Shown one piece after another: positions 23,489-33,864 of a stretch of DNA of 64,000 nt. The stretch is from Brachypodium distachyon (taxonomy: Eukaryota; Streptophyta; Magnoliopsida; Poales; Poaceae). The translations under genes and the position numbers were made by a program. The notes beneath the pieces were generated by a model. It did not search any database, was not told the DNA's origin, and saw only the letters and a list, made by a program, of their open reading frames with translations. Location: the NCBI RefSeq assembly GCF_000005505.3, contig NC_016134.3, positions 2,170,001 to 2,234,000 of the forward strand, read 5' to 3'. Position 1 is the stretch's first letter; each line of letters starts with the position of its first letter.

Positions 23489-23737
23489 TTCATATTTTTT
23501 TTTCTCGAACACGCCGAGCGGCGTGTCATTTTCATTAAGAAGAAGGCGCAAGAAGCGCAAGTACAAAAGCAGCCCGAAGAGCAAAAATGCTCAAAAACAG
23601 CGAAAAGAAAATAAAAGAAAGAAGAAGAAGAAGAAGAGGAAAAAGCAGGGTGGGCTCCAGGCCCCTATACAGAAAGAGTAAGCCCTACATCGGGGGGCCG
23701 GGAGTGAAGGGGGAGGCGGTCAAGCTGCCGAATAGGA
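23489..23737 (-). mobile_element. 5'-truncated LINE, 3' tail
   Basis: A T run is followed by CGAACACGCCGAGCGGCGTGTCATTTTCATTAAG in which ACACGCCG and CGGCGTGT form a perfect 8-bp stem with a two-base loop. The layout, including CATTTTCATTA, matches the 3' end of the full LINE at 33577. Possible short target repeats (ATTTTTC) occur on both sides. No coding part is left. Confidence 0.65.
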
Positions 23738-24363
23738 TTTTTCCTTCAGAGAACTCAAATTTAACTACTAATGCACGGAGACAAGGTGCTTGAAATCCAC
23801 AGGTCATTGCTTAATGACCTGAACACTAGAGAAACATATGCAAGTGCAGAATACCAAACTATCTACCTCCCAGAATGTTCTTCAGCTGAAAGTCTAAAGA
23901 AGGCCTGCCTAACCCACAAATACAGATGCTTGTAATTTGTTAATTGGTTTCCTAACACAAAAGATCAGTTGAACTGTTGGAAAATGAGAATGTATCACCA
24001 ATGCTGTGTGCAAGGAGAATTAAAACTGGTGTGTATGCAGTACAAATTCTGAACATTCTGGATCAAATGTTGCCCACTATAAAAGAACTGGATCAAATGT
24101 TGCCCACTATAAAATAAAAACCATAGGATGTCCGATGAGGAGACAACAGAATTACCTAAACCCCCAGGTGCAATACTTGCGACAAAGAGCAAAGACAGAC
24201 AATCTGAACATACTGCGAACTACACACATAAGAACTCCCCGAGTCTGGAGGAAACACTAAATGAGATGGAGTAGGCAACAACAACCGGCCAAGAGAACAA
24301 AAACAGTTTTCAGCATCTACAAATATCTGCGAACTGATCTGCTAAATTCATATCACAGACATG

Positions 24364-25631
24364 CTAGATAAACCAAGAATAGGGGAAACAATAACCAGTC
24401 GTAAAATGAAATTGAGCATCCCTGGAAGCCCTGTTCTCTAGCAAAAGCTTCTTGTGTTGGTCTGCAATAAACCACTTCGTGTTATCTTCACGTCCGATGC
24501 CAAGTGTCATCGACTCTAGCCTTCTTGCGTTCAATACAAAGAACGTACTAAAGCTAACTTGTGTCTTGATGCCCCGATAGTATTCCAGCACTATTGTCTT
24601 TAGACGGATGTCAAGACATCTTAACAGCTTCTGGTGTTTACGACGCCACAAATTGTTGGGGCCCCCGAACGTTGCAAGTATCTGAAAGAACATAGAAACA
24701 AACAACAAATTAGCTACTGCAGAACATAAGTAGACAAAAATAGCAGTTGAATTATCAATGAAGAGTCATTACTCTGATGTATAACTTCTCCAAGCACGGA
24801 AAGCATTTCATTAGGTAAATAACTGTATCCAAACTAAGAGGGTTCATATCAACAGCTAAAATTTTGACCGTGCGCACCACCATCGTTAGGTCATGAACCT
24901 GCAATCCCTTTATTGAGCATGCAAGAAAACATTAATTAGGACATCTCCAAGTGCAGTGAGCATTTCAATTCTCCATACATGGAGATGCAAGTGCATACAT
25001 GTAGGAAAGCCTTATCTACCTGAATAACCATAGAGCCAAACAAGATTTTGGTGGAGCTGTCCTGCTCCAATTTGCAGCTCAAGGCCTCCAGCTTAGGTGA
25101 ACAGATTACTGATATAAGTATATCATCGCGATAACCAACCTGGAGCAACCGTCTGAGACAAGGGGCATTCTCAATGACGAGCTCCTCAAATCGGACTTCT
25201 TTATGGCCAAGGTACCATGAAGGTGAAGGTTCCACCTCGATCCTTCTAAGGCTAAGGGAGTTGATTCGGACGCAACGAAAGCCACAGCAGTCACAAATTA
25301 CCAAGGAGTCAAGAGCGGGGCATCCAAGAATTATGTTGTGCAATGAGTACTCCGAGATGGCGACATAGTAAAGTTTGCGCTCCTTAAGCAAGGGGAATTT
25401 AAGCCCTTGGTCAGTGCCGTCGGGAAGCTTGCAGCTACGGATGTGGACAACCCGAAGGGTTGGAGAGAAGCGGAAGATTGATGCTAGCAGCAGGCCCCTG
25501 GCTGGCAATGGAAGCCTCGAAGAACCTAAACCGAAGAACTCGAGCTCCTGGAGGTTAATTACGGAGCGCAGCAGAACCGAGCCAGATGTCCAGATTAGCA
25601 TCGTCTGCGACGCCACGGAGTAGGCCCTCAT
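24364..25631 (-). CDS. FBD/LRR protein lacking an F-box
   Basis: Minus-strand exons 25631-25020, 24898-24773 and 24681-24364 give 351 residues with all introns in phase 0. Exon 1 holds leucine-rich repeats (NLQELEFFGL, LRVVHIRSCKLPDG, LDSLVICDCCGFRCVRI). Exon 2 has FPCLEKLYIR and exon 3 the C-terminal part with LDIRLKTIVL and FFVLNARRLESM. This is the LRR-to-FBD part of plant F-box/LRR proteins, which choose substrates for SCF ubiquitin ligases. The F-box itself is absent: the ATG at 25631 starts inside the usual LRR region, and no F-box exon is seen between 25632 and 25830. The gene may be 5'-truncated or lack an unseen first exon. Without an F-box it could not dock to SKP1. A decayed duplicate of its 3' part lies at 22490-23488. 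Confidence 0.7.
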
Positions 25632-25833
25632 CTTTCTTTCTTTCTTTTTTTTTACTCTGAAGTCTAAACTCTCTTTGAACGCCCTTTTAATTTCGTTCTC
25701 AGGCAGAAATAAAAAGTAACATCATGTCACATAGGCATGCAGGTAAATCGATTATCCGTTCAGAACTACTGACAGGTACCAAACAAATTCGTTTCAGTGC
25801 ACACAAATTACAGCACAATTCAAAATGCAAACA

Positions 25834-27274
25834 CTACGGGTACTTCTTTTTTGCAATATGATCACCCCTTACAGAATTGGTCGGGAAGCGAATTATGGCA
25901 AACGAGTCAACCCCATCAGTAATTCTCTTCTTCACCGAAGACCTCTGCCTCTTGGTCCACGGGTACCTGATCCGCTTTAAAGTATTGGGATTGGCACGGC
26001 ACTTTCCACAGGCCAGCCTATGATACAGGAACACTTCCTCAAGATTCACGGCTGCTTCCATCACACGCCTGACATAGCTCACCATATACTCTTCAGATTC
26101 AAAGCCAAATATGGTGAGCGTCGCCAGACTAGGATGCTTCCCACTCTACCCCCTTATTCTCGCTATATGACTGTGCTCTCCTCTTCTCCTCATCCGTCTC
26201 CATTTTACAGAGATGGTCCCAAACAGTCATCCATAGCTCTTTTAGGGAGGGTGCAGCTTTAAGGACAAACAATGTCCAGGTGAGATTATAACCTTCAGGA
26301 ATGTCATCTAGATTCAGAAACCTTAGTTGGCAAAAAACAGATGACGGACTTTTTGTCAAGCACTCTGGCTGAACCCAAATCTTTTCGGATTTAAATCCCA
26401 ATTTCAAGTCGCGCACAGAGGTACCACGAAGAAATTTACTTAACTCGATCATCTTGTGCCAACTGAGACCAACATTAGTAAGGTTTACAACCTCGAGCAA
26501 TGGGGCATAGACAACCGACAGTGCATAATGGAAAGCGATCCAACCCTCAAAGGTCATCCGTGCGAGTTGTGGGAGCCAGTTCAACATGACTTTTCCAAGA
26601 CGACAATCAACGATACTGAGCTCACTAAGTTGCGAGTGTTCCATTTGCAGAGTGGTCACACCCTCCGAGTCACAGTTAAGGAAACGTAGATCCTTTAGTC
26701 GCTTGCAAGTGACGAGGACATTAGAGATGTCTGATTCACCAAATCTCAAATTTTCAAGGTGTAGGCATGTGATACCAGCAAATGCATCTGGACAAGCATC
26801 GAAGAACAACATGAACTGTCGCCCATAGTCGATTAGATCACGTCCGTCGCACCCGATGGGTTCCTTCTTTGTCAAAACAATGAATCCAGCCATGCCAACC
26901 TTGTGCGTCGCCATGGCCTGGGCAACAGTATGTCCGATGGATATGGGGTCACTCTCTCTTAAGAAGAAAGTCACAGACAGTTGGTGGATTATGTTTCGGG
27001 TCGAATCCCTGCGTTCCAGCATGCTCTTGGTGGCCTCGATCGCAGCTGCATTAGTCCGAGCGAATTCATCTTCGCGGAAATCAGATACACCGGGAGGCCG
27101 GAAGTCCCAGACATTTATTACAAGTCGAGAAAGCATCGCAGGTAGCTGACTCCACCGTGTGGAGAGGACGCCAGTTCTGGCTGCATCGCGGACATCGAGT
27201 CGGTCAAGAACAGTGAGCAGAATGTCATCAGGCAAGTTGCTGAGCATATCATCTACTAGGGGCTTTGATTCCAC
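25834..27274 (-). pseudogene. F-box/LRR/FBD gene with a C-terminal frameshift
   Basis: Starting at 27274, one frame runs to a stop at 26129-26131 (381 residues). Residues about 10-50 are a good F-box (LSNLPDDILLTVLDRLDV, then TGVLSTRWSQLP). LRR segments follow (CLHLENLRFGESD, LKDLRFLNCDSEG, LLEVVNLTNVGLSW), then LKELWMTVWDHLC. At the conserved VEWE...LATLTIFGFE junction the frame shifts: the remaining FBD part (LATLTIFGFESEE, YVRRVMEAAVNLEEVFLY) is read in another frame and stops at 25834. A small deletion is the simplest cause. A protein cut at 26129 still has the F-box and most LRRs, so a truncated active form is possible; I list it as a pseudogene because the conserved end is lost. Confidence 0.75.
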
Positions 27275-27289
27275 CTCGGAGACTGAAGA

Positions 27290-28500
27290 TTAGTCGGATT
27301 CGATCTCCTTTGGGTAATCTAAATAAACAGAAAGGGGGCAAATTCGGAGTCCCAGGTGGGTGGACAAGATGCGCGAGACAGCGGCGACGCGGGCTTCGGT
27401 GTCGAGCTTGCTGACAGCACCGAGCTTGGGAGGGAGATTAGGAGAGGGTGGACACGGGCCGAGCTTGCTGACAGCACCGGCAGCAGCAGCTGTTCTAAGC
27501 TTCCAAGCAGTAGCATAGGCCAGCGGCAACAGCAGAAGAAGCCAGCAGGGCAGCAGGAGCTCTTCTCCAGCAGCTGCAGGCTGCAGCGACGACGGGCGGC
27601 CGGCAAAGCTTCGAGGCAGGGCACTAGCTATGGCGGCCACTTAGGAGAGCCAGAGGGAGGCGTCGGCGCCTCAGTTCAGGGTGGGGGGCGGCGGCGGGGT
27701 CGGGGGCTCGCTCGGAAGAAGGGGATCGGTTATTGGTGTGTGTGTTTTTTTAGCAGAAGGATCTGTTATTGGAGAACCGATAAAGAAATTCGACGGTCGG
27801 AGTCCTGGGCCTGGGCTCGAGTCAAAGAGGCCGATCTTGACTCTCGGCCCGACATCTAAACGAGCTCTGCAGGCCGGCTCGGATCGAGCCTTTTTTGCAT
27901 TGCGGGCCGAGCACGAGCTGTGCCGAGCCACCAAAAGCTCGGCCCGGACGCCCAGGCCAGGGGTCGCCGGAGCAGAATGCATGCTCGTCCGTTTCCATAA
28001 CAAGGGAAGCGGTATTCTATGCTCCTACTCAGTATTTTCAATTTATAATATATTATAATAATATATTAAATTGGAATCGGTGGTGATGGGTGGACGGCGT
28101 CGGTCGGTGTTGGTCGGTTAACTTCGTTAAAATTACAATCAATATGCCACTGTCCCTTATTTTTTTTCCCTCCCGCCTTATTCACGATTTCAGTAGTAGA
28201 AATTCTACGGTTTAGATTTACCGAAAGTTATCGTACGGTCCAAATTTGTCACAACATAATACGAACAGTCGTAAAATAAATCAATCTCCTTAGCATGAAA
28301 TCCAAATCTTCGTATCCATCTCAGTATGGAAATCAATCCAAACCCAAACAAAAAATTTCGGTATCAATCTTAGTATGGAAATCAATCCAATCGAAAAATC
28401 AATGTCCAGACTTCGCCTCCACCGGCTCGTGCTTGATACACTTTCCGTTGTTCCATAGCATCGCACGGGTTTTTTTACTAGTTTTCAATTAATTAGCAAA
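27290..28500. other. Spacer with CAG-rich and AT-rich parts
   Basis: The GC-rich part (27350-27700) gives long frames on both strands from CAG/GCA repeats; a minus-strand frame contains VAAVSRILSTHLG, which resembles a segment of some F-box proteins, but nothing else supports a gene. The part at 28295-28410 repeats TCAGTATGGAAATCAATCCAA with one change 60 bases later. Confidence 0.4.
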
Positions 28501-28544
28501 AAACCTGAAACCCCAACACGTCACACCAAGGTCCGGGATCGCCG

Positions 28545-28782
28545 ACATGCACCACTCGCATGCGAGCCACAACGCCGCATGGCCCGTGCACTCTGCATCT
28601 AGCTACACAAGATGATCGCTCACGGATGCAATTTTTCAGGACCGCTGTCCCGAAATCCACTACTCGCAAGTGAGCCACGACACCGCACGACCCGAACACT
28701 TTGCAGCCCTGGCTAGCTGCACAAGATGATCGCTCGCAGAGGACGGCTGTTGCGCCAATTTTCGGTACCGCCGTCCCGACAT
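28545..28782. repeat. Imperfect tandem duplication, about 110-125 bp
   Basis: Two GC-rich units share CACTCGCA/TACTCGCA, GAGCCAC, ACAAGATGATCGCTC and ACCGCTGTCCCGA, with offset growing from about 108 to 126 because of small indels. No coding function seen. Confidence 0.6.
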
Positions 28783-28789
28783 GCCAGGT

Positions 28790-29765
28790 AGACCATATTT
28801 GAATGCTGCTATGGATTGGTTGTCTGCATACCAGGATGCCCGTGCGGATTCTTTTAGGATGATAGTTTGAACTTGCTGCGGTGTGTACAACAGATCATTA
28901 ATCACTAGATCACCGTCATGCCTTTAATTATTATTTTTATAACGAGATGGGTGCTGGTAACTTGTACTCCCCCTCCCAGTTCTTTTCTGAAAAATTCTGT
29001 TGAATTTTCACTTTCTGTGACATGTGACTTCGACAACTTTTCCCCACAAAATAGGATAGAATTTGTTGACCACAGGGTTTTTGAACACCATTTGAAAAGG
29101 AACAGAGTACTGGAAAACCAAGTACTATAAACAGAATTTTGATTGTCCAGACATGCTGCGAGTATTGTTTTGACAAAATATACATCAAGCTCAATTTCAA
29201 AACTCACAACTTCAGAATCAGTATAATCAAATCGCTGTTTTAATGTGTCCATTCTCCCAGGCAATGCCGGCCTATCAATCATACATGAGACACCTTGCTA
29301 CCCAAGGACAGCGGACAACAAGGACTTACCATGAAATCACCAGTCACAACCTTGATGAAACTCTTTCTACAGTCACCCTTTTGGTAACAATTATGGTAGA
29401 TATATGATGCACTCATTGCATCGTGTGATAGATTTGCTCATCTTGTGACCCCACCTGCCATGTCAATTGAGAGCAAGTTGTTAGAGAAACTTTAGCAGAT
29501 ATATTAGGTAAGAACCAATAAGGACTTTTTGTGCAAGCTTCCAAGAAATGTAAATATCAAGTGAGTTGTATGACCTTTCATGGCAAGAGCTTAATTGCAT
29601 TGCATTTGGGATAAACAGAAAGACAATAGCAGATTTTGCATAGCGTTTCATGTTTCAGCACTCTTTGATTTATCAAATGAGCTTCATAATGAAAACTTCC
29701 AGATGTAAACGAGCTTCATAATGAAAATTCCACAAGGTCATAGATCATATCCCGGAAACTGCATT
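28790..29765. other. Spacer, no supported gene
   Basis: A minus-strand frame at 28905-29282 of 125 codons has mildly coding-like sequence (MDTLKQRFDYTDSEVV) but no domain I know. Otherwise nothing is seen. Confidence 0.4.
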
Positions 29766-29770
29766 TGGCT

Positions 29771-30070
29771 ACGAAAATAATATTTCTAAGTTTCAAACCA
29801 ACTAAAACATAGATGTATAGTACATACCTGTACATTTTCATCAAAACATGCGTTGATGTGTGACCTGTGCAAAAAAAATCACAAATCTGTAGATTTCAAA
29901 TAGATCTACACTTTACTATTCTAGATTTTCAGATTTATAATTTTTGCACAGAGCACAAATCAGTGTATTTCTTGATGAAAATGTACATGTGCGTAGTATA
30001 CATCTATGTTTACACTGGAAAAAAAGTTCAGAATTTTTTGAAACTTAGAAATATGATTTTCGTTTTTTTA
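29771..30070. mobile_element. Foldback (inverted-repeat) element, about 300 bp
   Basis: The left arm contains ATATTTCTAAGTTTCAAA, ACATAGATGTATAGTAC and GTACATTTTCATCAA; the right arm carries the same strings on the opposite strand in mirrored order. The two arms of about 120-130 bases would fold into a long hairpin typical of MITEs. The family and target site are not clear. Confidence 0.65.
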
Positions 30071-30099
30071 AAATAAAGGGCACCCAAAACACCAGGTCT

Positions 30100-31480
30100 G
30101 TCATATCCTCCAACTGTGTCCACTATGATTTTTAGAATTTTGAACGCTTGTAAACAAAGTTCCCATTGATTTACGCCGAAGTGGTGGATACCTTATATAA
30201 ACTCACAAAATTACAAATATAATTTGAGCATAGGTAAAAGCACTTGGGAGTACTTCATGCTAGTGTGAGCAAGAACCACCGAAAGAGGTAAATAAGAGCA
30301 GCTAATGGAACCTTCAAACGGGATGGATTTTTTTTTTCGTTTCTGGATGGAGAGAGATATAATGTCGTTTGAGAACGGGAAACACTAGCAAAATTATGTA
30401 TTTGAGAACGGAAAAAACTAAAAAGGAAAATCGAAACGGAGAAAAAACCCTATTTTCAAATACTACCTATTATGAGGCCAACCAAAAATCTCCAAATACC
30501 CTTCTTCCTCATCCTCTCCTCTTCTTCCTCCGCCGCCATCGTGATCACAATGGTCAGAGAATTCATTTCTCGCGGCAGACGTTAGTACTGGGGGATCAAT
30601 GTGGAGAGAAAATCCAAATCTCAGCCCCGGCGAATGGATGCTCGAGAAATCAAAAATTGAAGAAGAAGAAGACGATGAAAGGGGTTTGATCCAGAGCAAC
30701 AAATAAAGCGGCAGCGGCGGCAATCGAAAGCTTTGCTGCGACCGATCGAAGCTCTAGCGGAGGCGCAGAACCGAGCACCGGCCCCGTTCTCTCTCCACGG
30801 GGAGACCCTGCAGAAGCCGCCGCCCTTCCCCATTGGCCCCGCTCCACAGCGCCAGCGCGTTGGGAAGAAGAAGAAAAGAGAGGGGAGGTGAAGAATTTAT
30901 CCAGAAAAGAAAACAAAATACGAGCAGATGCAAAGATTTTATCCAGATTTGGGGCATTTGTATTTAGGATTTAAAGCCCCTACTTCTCTTGTCACAACGC
31001 ATATATTCAGAAATATCCAATGGTATGATCTACGGATCTAGAAAATGGAGTAGCAAGACAAACGAGGATACATTATTTTCGAGGGTTTTTTTTAGGATTG
31101 ATGGGAGGAAAACTTTGTATAAACTTGGATGATTGCATGCCATTGCTTTATGTAAAGATCTAGAAAGTTATATTTTGGGAGGAGAAAACAAATTATGTTA
31201 CCTTCCTGACTTTCTCAAAGTTTCTCAAAGCTCGGATGAACCAATTGCTTGGATAGAGATATGGTGTCAACAGTAGGATGTCTATGCTCAAGTTAAGGGT
31301 ATTAATATAGAAACCACTTTACATGTAAAGGTCATGTCAAGTGGCTAGCTTTATTAGTCCTAGAAAATTAGGGTAATCTTAACTTTTGAAAAAAAAGTGT
31401 TGAAGTCAGTATCCACGGGAGTCACACTCAGTCTAATTGAGAAATGTGTGCAATAAATGAGAATAGTGACAAAGTGAAGA
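30100..31480. other. Spacer, no supported gene
   Basis: The GC-rich patch at 30500-30860 yields frames on the minus strand with no known domain and many simple runs. It may be a promoter or leader remnant. Confidence 0.4.
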
Positions 31481-31499
31481 AAGTCAAAGAAGACTGTCG

Positions 31500-31760
31500 A
31501 TCCTTTGAAATTATATGATCATGAATTTTTAATGATATATTCAATGAAATTTCGGTGACATGTCAATAAATACTAAATATGTATCAATGAAATATGTTTA
31601 GGATTTTAATGGTGATGAAATTTCAATGATATAATGACAGTTCAACAATATATAATGAAAATAATGATATGTTTATGGTGCATCTATGAAATTTCAATGA
31701 TGTATCAGTCAGATATGTTTTAAAATCAGATTGGTATGGAACAAAATCAATGAGATATCA
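31500..31760. repeat. AT-rich degenerate short repeat
   Basis: Variants of CAATGAAAT / ATTTCAATGAT recur many times in about 260 bases with irregular spacing (for example AATGAAATTTCGG, GAAATTTCAATGATATAA, GAAATTTCAATGATGTAT). It looks like a decayed minisatellite. Confidence 0.5.
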
Positions 31761-31902
31761 AATCTCATAGCCTTATTTCGGATCTAAGAATTTAGAAGAA
31801 AACAAATCAAGAGAATTATTCGGATCTGTGTGCAAACAAGCAGGAGCCAGGAGGTGCCGAGGTGCAAGGGCAACTACGCTCGATCGATTCGATGGCAGAT
31901 CA

Positions 31903-31923
31903 CGCACGCACGCACGCACGCAC
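31903..31923. repeat. (CGCA)n microsatellite
   Basis: CACGCACGCACGCACGCAC forms a short perfect tetranucleotide run. Confidence 0.8.
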
Positions 31924-32066
31924 CATCTAGATGATTTGATTCAAATGTTTGAAGTTAGTTGGATAAGCAAGGATGCAGTAGAAAACATGCAAAATATAAG
32001 GAGCCACAAGTGTGGATTGTGGATCAATGGACCGGCTATCAGGCTCATCCACAAGCATGTACATAT

Positions 32067-32130
32067 TTTTTTTTTCGAAAACGAGGAAGACCCTCGGCCT
32101 ATGCATCAATGGATGCATCGTTAGCATGGT
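32067..32130 (-). mobile_element. Short LINE 3' tail
   Basis: A T run followed by CGAAAACGAGGAAGACCCTCGG, in which CGAGG and CCTCG form a 5-bp stem. The layout is the same as the other LINE tails here. It is strongly 5'-truncated; the right edge is unclear. Confidence 0.5.
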
Positions 32131-32189
32131 ACGAAGATTTTCAACTCAAATAAAAGCAAGGATATAACAAATCATCGACATATAGCCTA

Positions 32190-32275
32190 CGTTCGGCACG
32201 CCACCCAAACTGACCTAAGAACTCTCGTGCGACGTTCGACACGCCACCCAAACCGACCTAAGAACTCCCGTGCGA
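32190..32275. repeat. Tandem duplication, 43-bp period
   Basis: Two 43-base units (CGTTCGGCACGCCACCCAAA... and CGTTCGACACGCCACCCAAA...) differ at three positions. Confidence 0.8.
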
Positions 32276-32523
32276 GTCGATCTAGACTCCTTGACCCCTG
32301 ACTACCCGAGGCGAGCCTGCACCTGCACGATTCTCTCGCACGTCTTCTGAAACTCGAACACTGCCACCAAAGAGGAAGTCCACTCGATGCGAATGCGCAG
32401 ACCGGCACAGCTGCCATAGCAGATAAAAGCAAGGGTACATATGAAAGATGGAATAATTTTGACCCAGAAAATGAAATCACGTTAGATCGGTTCACTTGAC
32501 AACTTAATGATGGTAACCCTCAG

Positions 32524-33313
32524 AACATGTCCAACAGCATACCCATATTTTGAATACCCAAAACCATTATCGGTAGGGGAGAGAGAAAATATGGGTAGTC
32601 AAATTGTGTCCAACTTTTTCAACATACCCAAATCTGGGTACCCATATCCTCCAATTCGTATGGGACCCACTTGTCATTGACTAACCCCTCCCTTTTCTTC
32701 TCCTCCACCCATTCTCTCATGGCATCCCCTTCTCTTATCTCTTTCTCTTCTCTTCTCTTCCCGGAGGACGGCAACGGGCAGGCCGGGCGGCAGGTGGAGC
32801 ACGCGGGAGGGCGGCGGCGGCTGGCGAGCGTGGCGACGGGGTGCCGGCTGGGCGGCGCAAGCGGGAGGACGGCGGCGGGCAGGCCGGGCGGTGTCCGCAG
32901 GAGGAGGGTCACGGCGCGCGGTGGCGGTGCACTGCAGGAGGAGGGTTGCGTCGCGGGGGCGACTGGGGCTACGGGAGCGCCAGCGGGGCCGACGAGGGGG
33001 GCGGCAGAGCTGTTGGGCACAGCGGGGATGTCGCCGGCGGGCTCCATCGTGCCGGCAGAGGTGGAATTCCGACGGTCGGGCAGCAACAGGGAAGGGGCCG
33101 AAGGAACGCAGGAGTGAAATTTCAGGGCAGTTGGGATTCGGGTCTTTTGGATACTCTATATATATTTGAATACCCATATATAGGTAGCTATTCAAATTTT
33201 TTTGGGTATCCAACAAATATGGGTATGCTGCTGAAACTAGTTTTTAAGCAAAAATACCCATATCGACAGTTTTGGGTATTCTCCTCAAATATGGGTATGC
33301 TGTTGGAGATGCT
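32524..33313. mobile_element. TIR element with GC-rich interior
   Basis: The left end ...ATGTCCAACAGCATACCCATATTT and the complement of the right end (...ATCTCCAACAGCATACCCATATTT) match over about 25 bases. Sub-terminal ATGGGTA/TACCCA motifs are repeated on both sides. Possible 4-bp target repeats CTCA lie outside. The middle (about 32700-33110) is strongly GC-rich with long open frames on both strands, unlike the AT-rich ends, as in elements that carry captured gene pieces. No transposase is seen and the interior is not recognised. Confidence 0.6.
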
Positions 33314-33439
33314 CTCACGTGTGCTGATATATAAACCGGCTTACATAAACACGATTATAAATTCCGTATAAGACGGGTGCTTTTCAACGGAACCTGACTT
33401 GTATCCATGCAATGTACTATACTACGGAGTACTACACGA

Positions 33440-33576
33440 TTAGAAATTCTGGATCAAATGTTGCACGGCACAAGAACATAGAATCAAATTCCAGCAAACC
33501 ACTCTGAATCTCTCACTCAAAATAACTAAATCTGTGGCGCAGGTCTTGAAAAACATTTTTATCCACCCTGCAATTC
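33440..33576. repeat. F-box-flank repeat, copy v (left part)
   Basis: Diverged copy of about 21370-21505 (AATCAAATGTTGCACGGCAC, CACTCTGAATCTCTCACTCA, GCGCAGGTCTTGAAAAACAT). It ends in the 13-bp target duplication of the LINE and continues at 41006. Confidence 0.7.
33564..33576. repeat. LINE target-site duplication, left
   Basis: CACCCTGCAATTC, identical to 41006-41018. It borders the poly(T) end of the LINE. Confidence 0.9.
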
Positions 33577-33620
33577 TTTTTTTTTGACGAAAAACAGCAG
33601 GGAAGGTCCCTGCTACGTCA
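33577..33620 (-). other. 3' stem-loop and poly(A) of the LINE
   Basis: In RNA sense the end reads ...AGCAGGGACCTTCCCTGCT, then about ten bases, then As. The arms are perfect complements with a three-base loop. Such 3' structures are known in some LINEs as the signal read by the reverse transcriptase; here that role is inferred. Confidence 0.7.
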
Positions 33621-33864
33621 TTTTCATTATAAGGGTGGAAAAATGTAAAATGGAATATTTACAGATGGGGAGAAAAAAAGGAATTATAAGGAGTCAAGCC
33701 AAGCATTCATTCCTTCCTTGAGGCTGGGTTTGGCTCTATGTCTAATCACACCGAAGTAAACCAGAAAGTTGTAAAACATAGTGTCCATACTCCTGATGAT
33801 ATTGTCGAAAATAATCTTATTCCTGTGATTCCAAATGCTCCAACATCCAAGGATAATAAATTCT

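Noticed and set aside
27290..27640. Minus-strand frame with VAAVSRILSTHLG, resembling part of F-box proteins
   Set aside because: Only a dozen residues are suggestive; the rest comes from CAG repeats. Too little to call a gene fragment.
28905..29282. 125-codon minus-strand frame
   Set aside because: Partly coding-like but no family recognised and no splice context.
32619..33216. Several long frames in the TIR element
   Set aside because: Open on both strands because of GC richness; treated as part of the element, not as genes.
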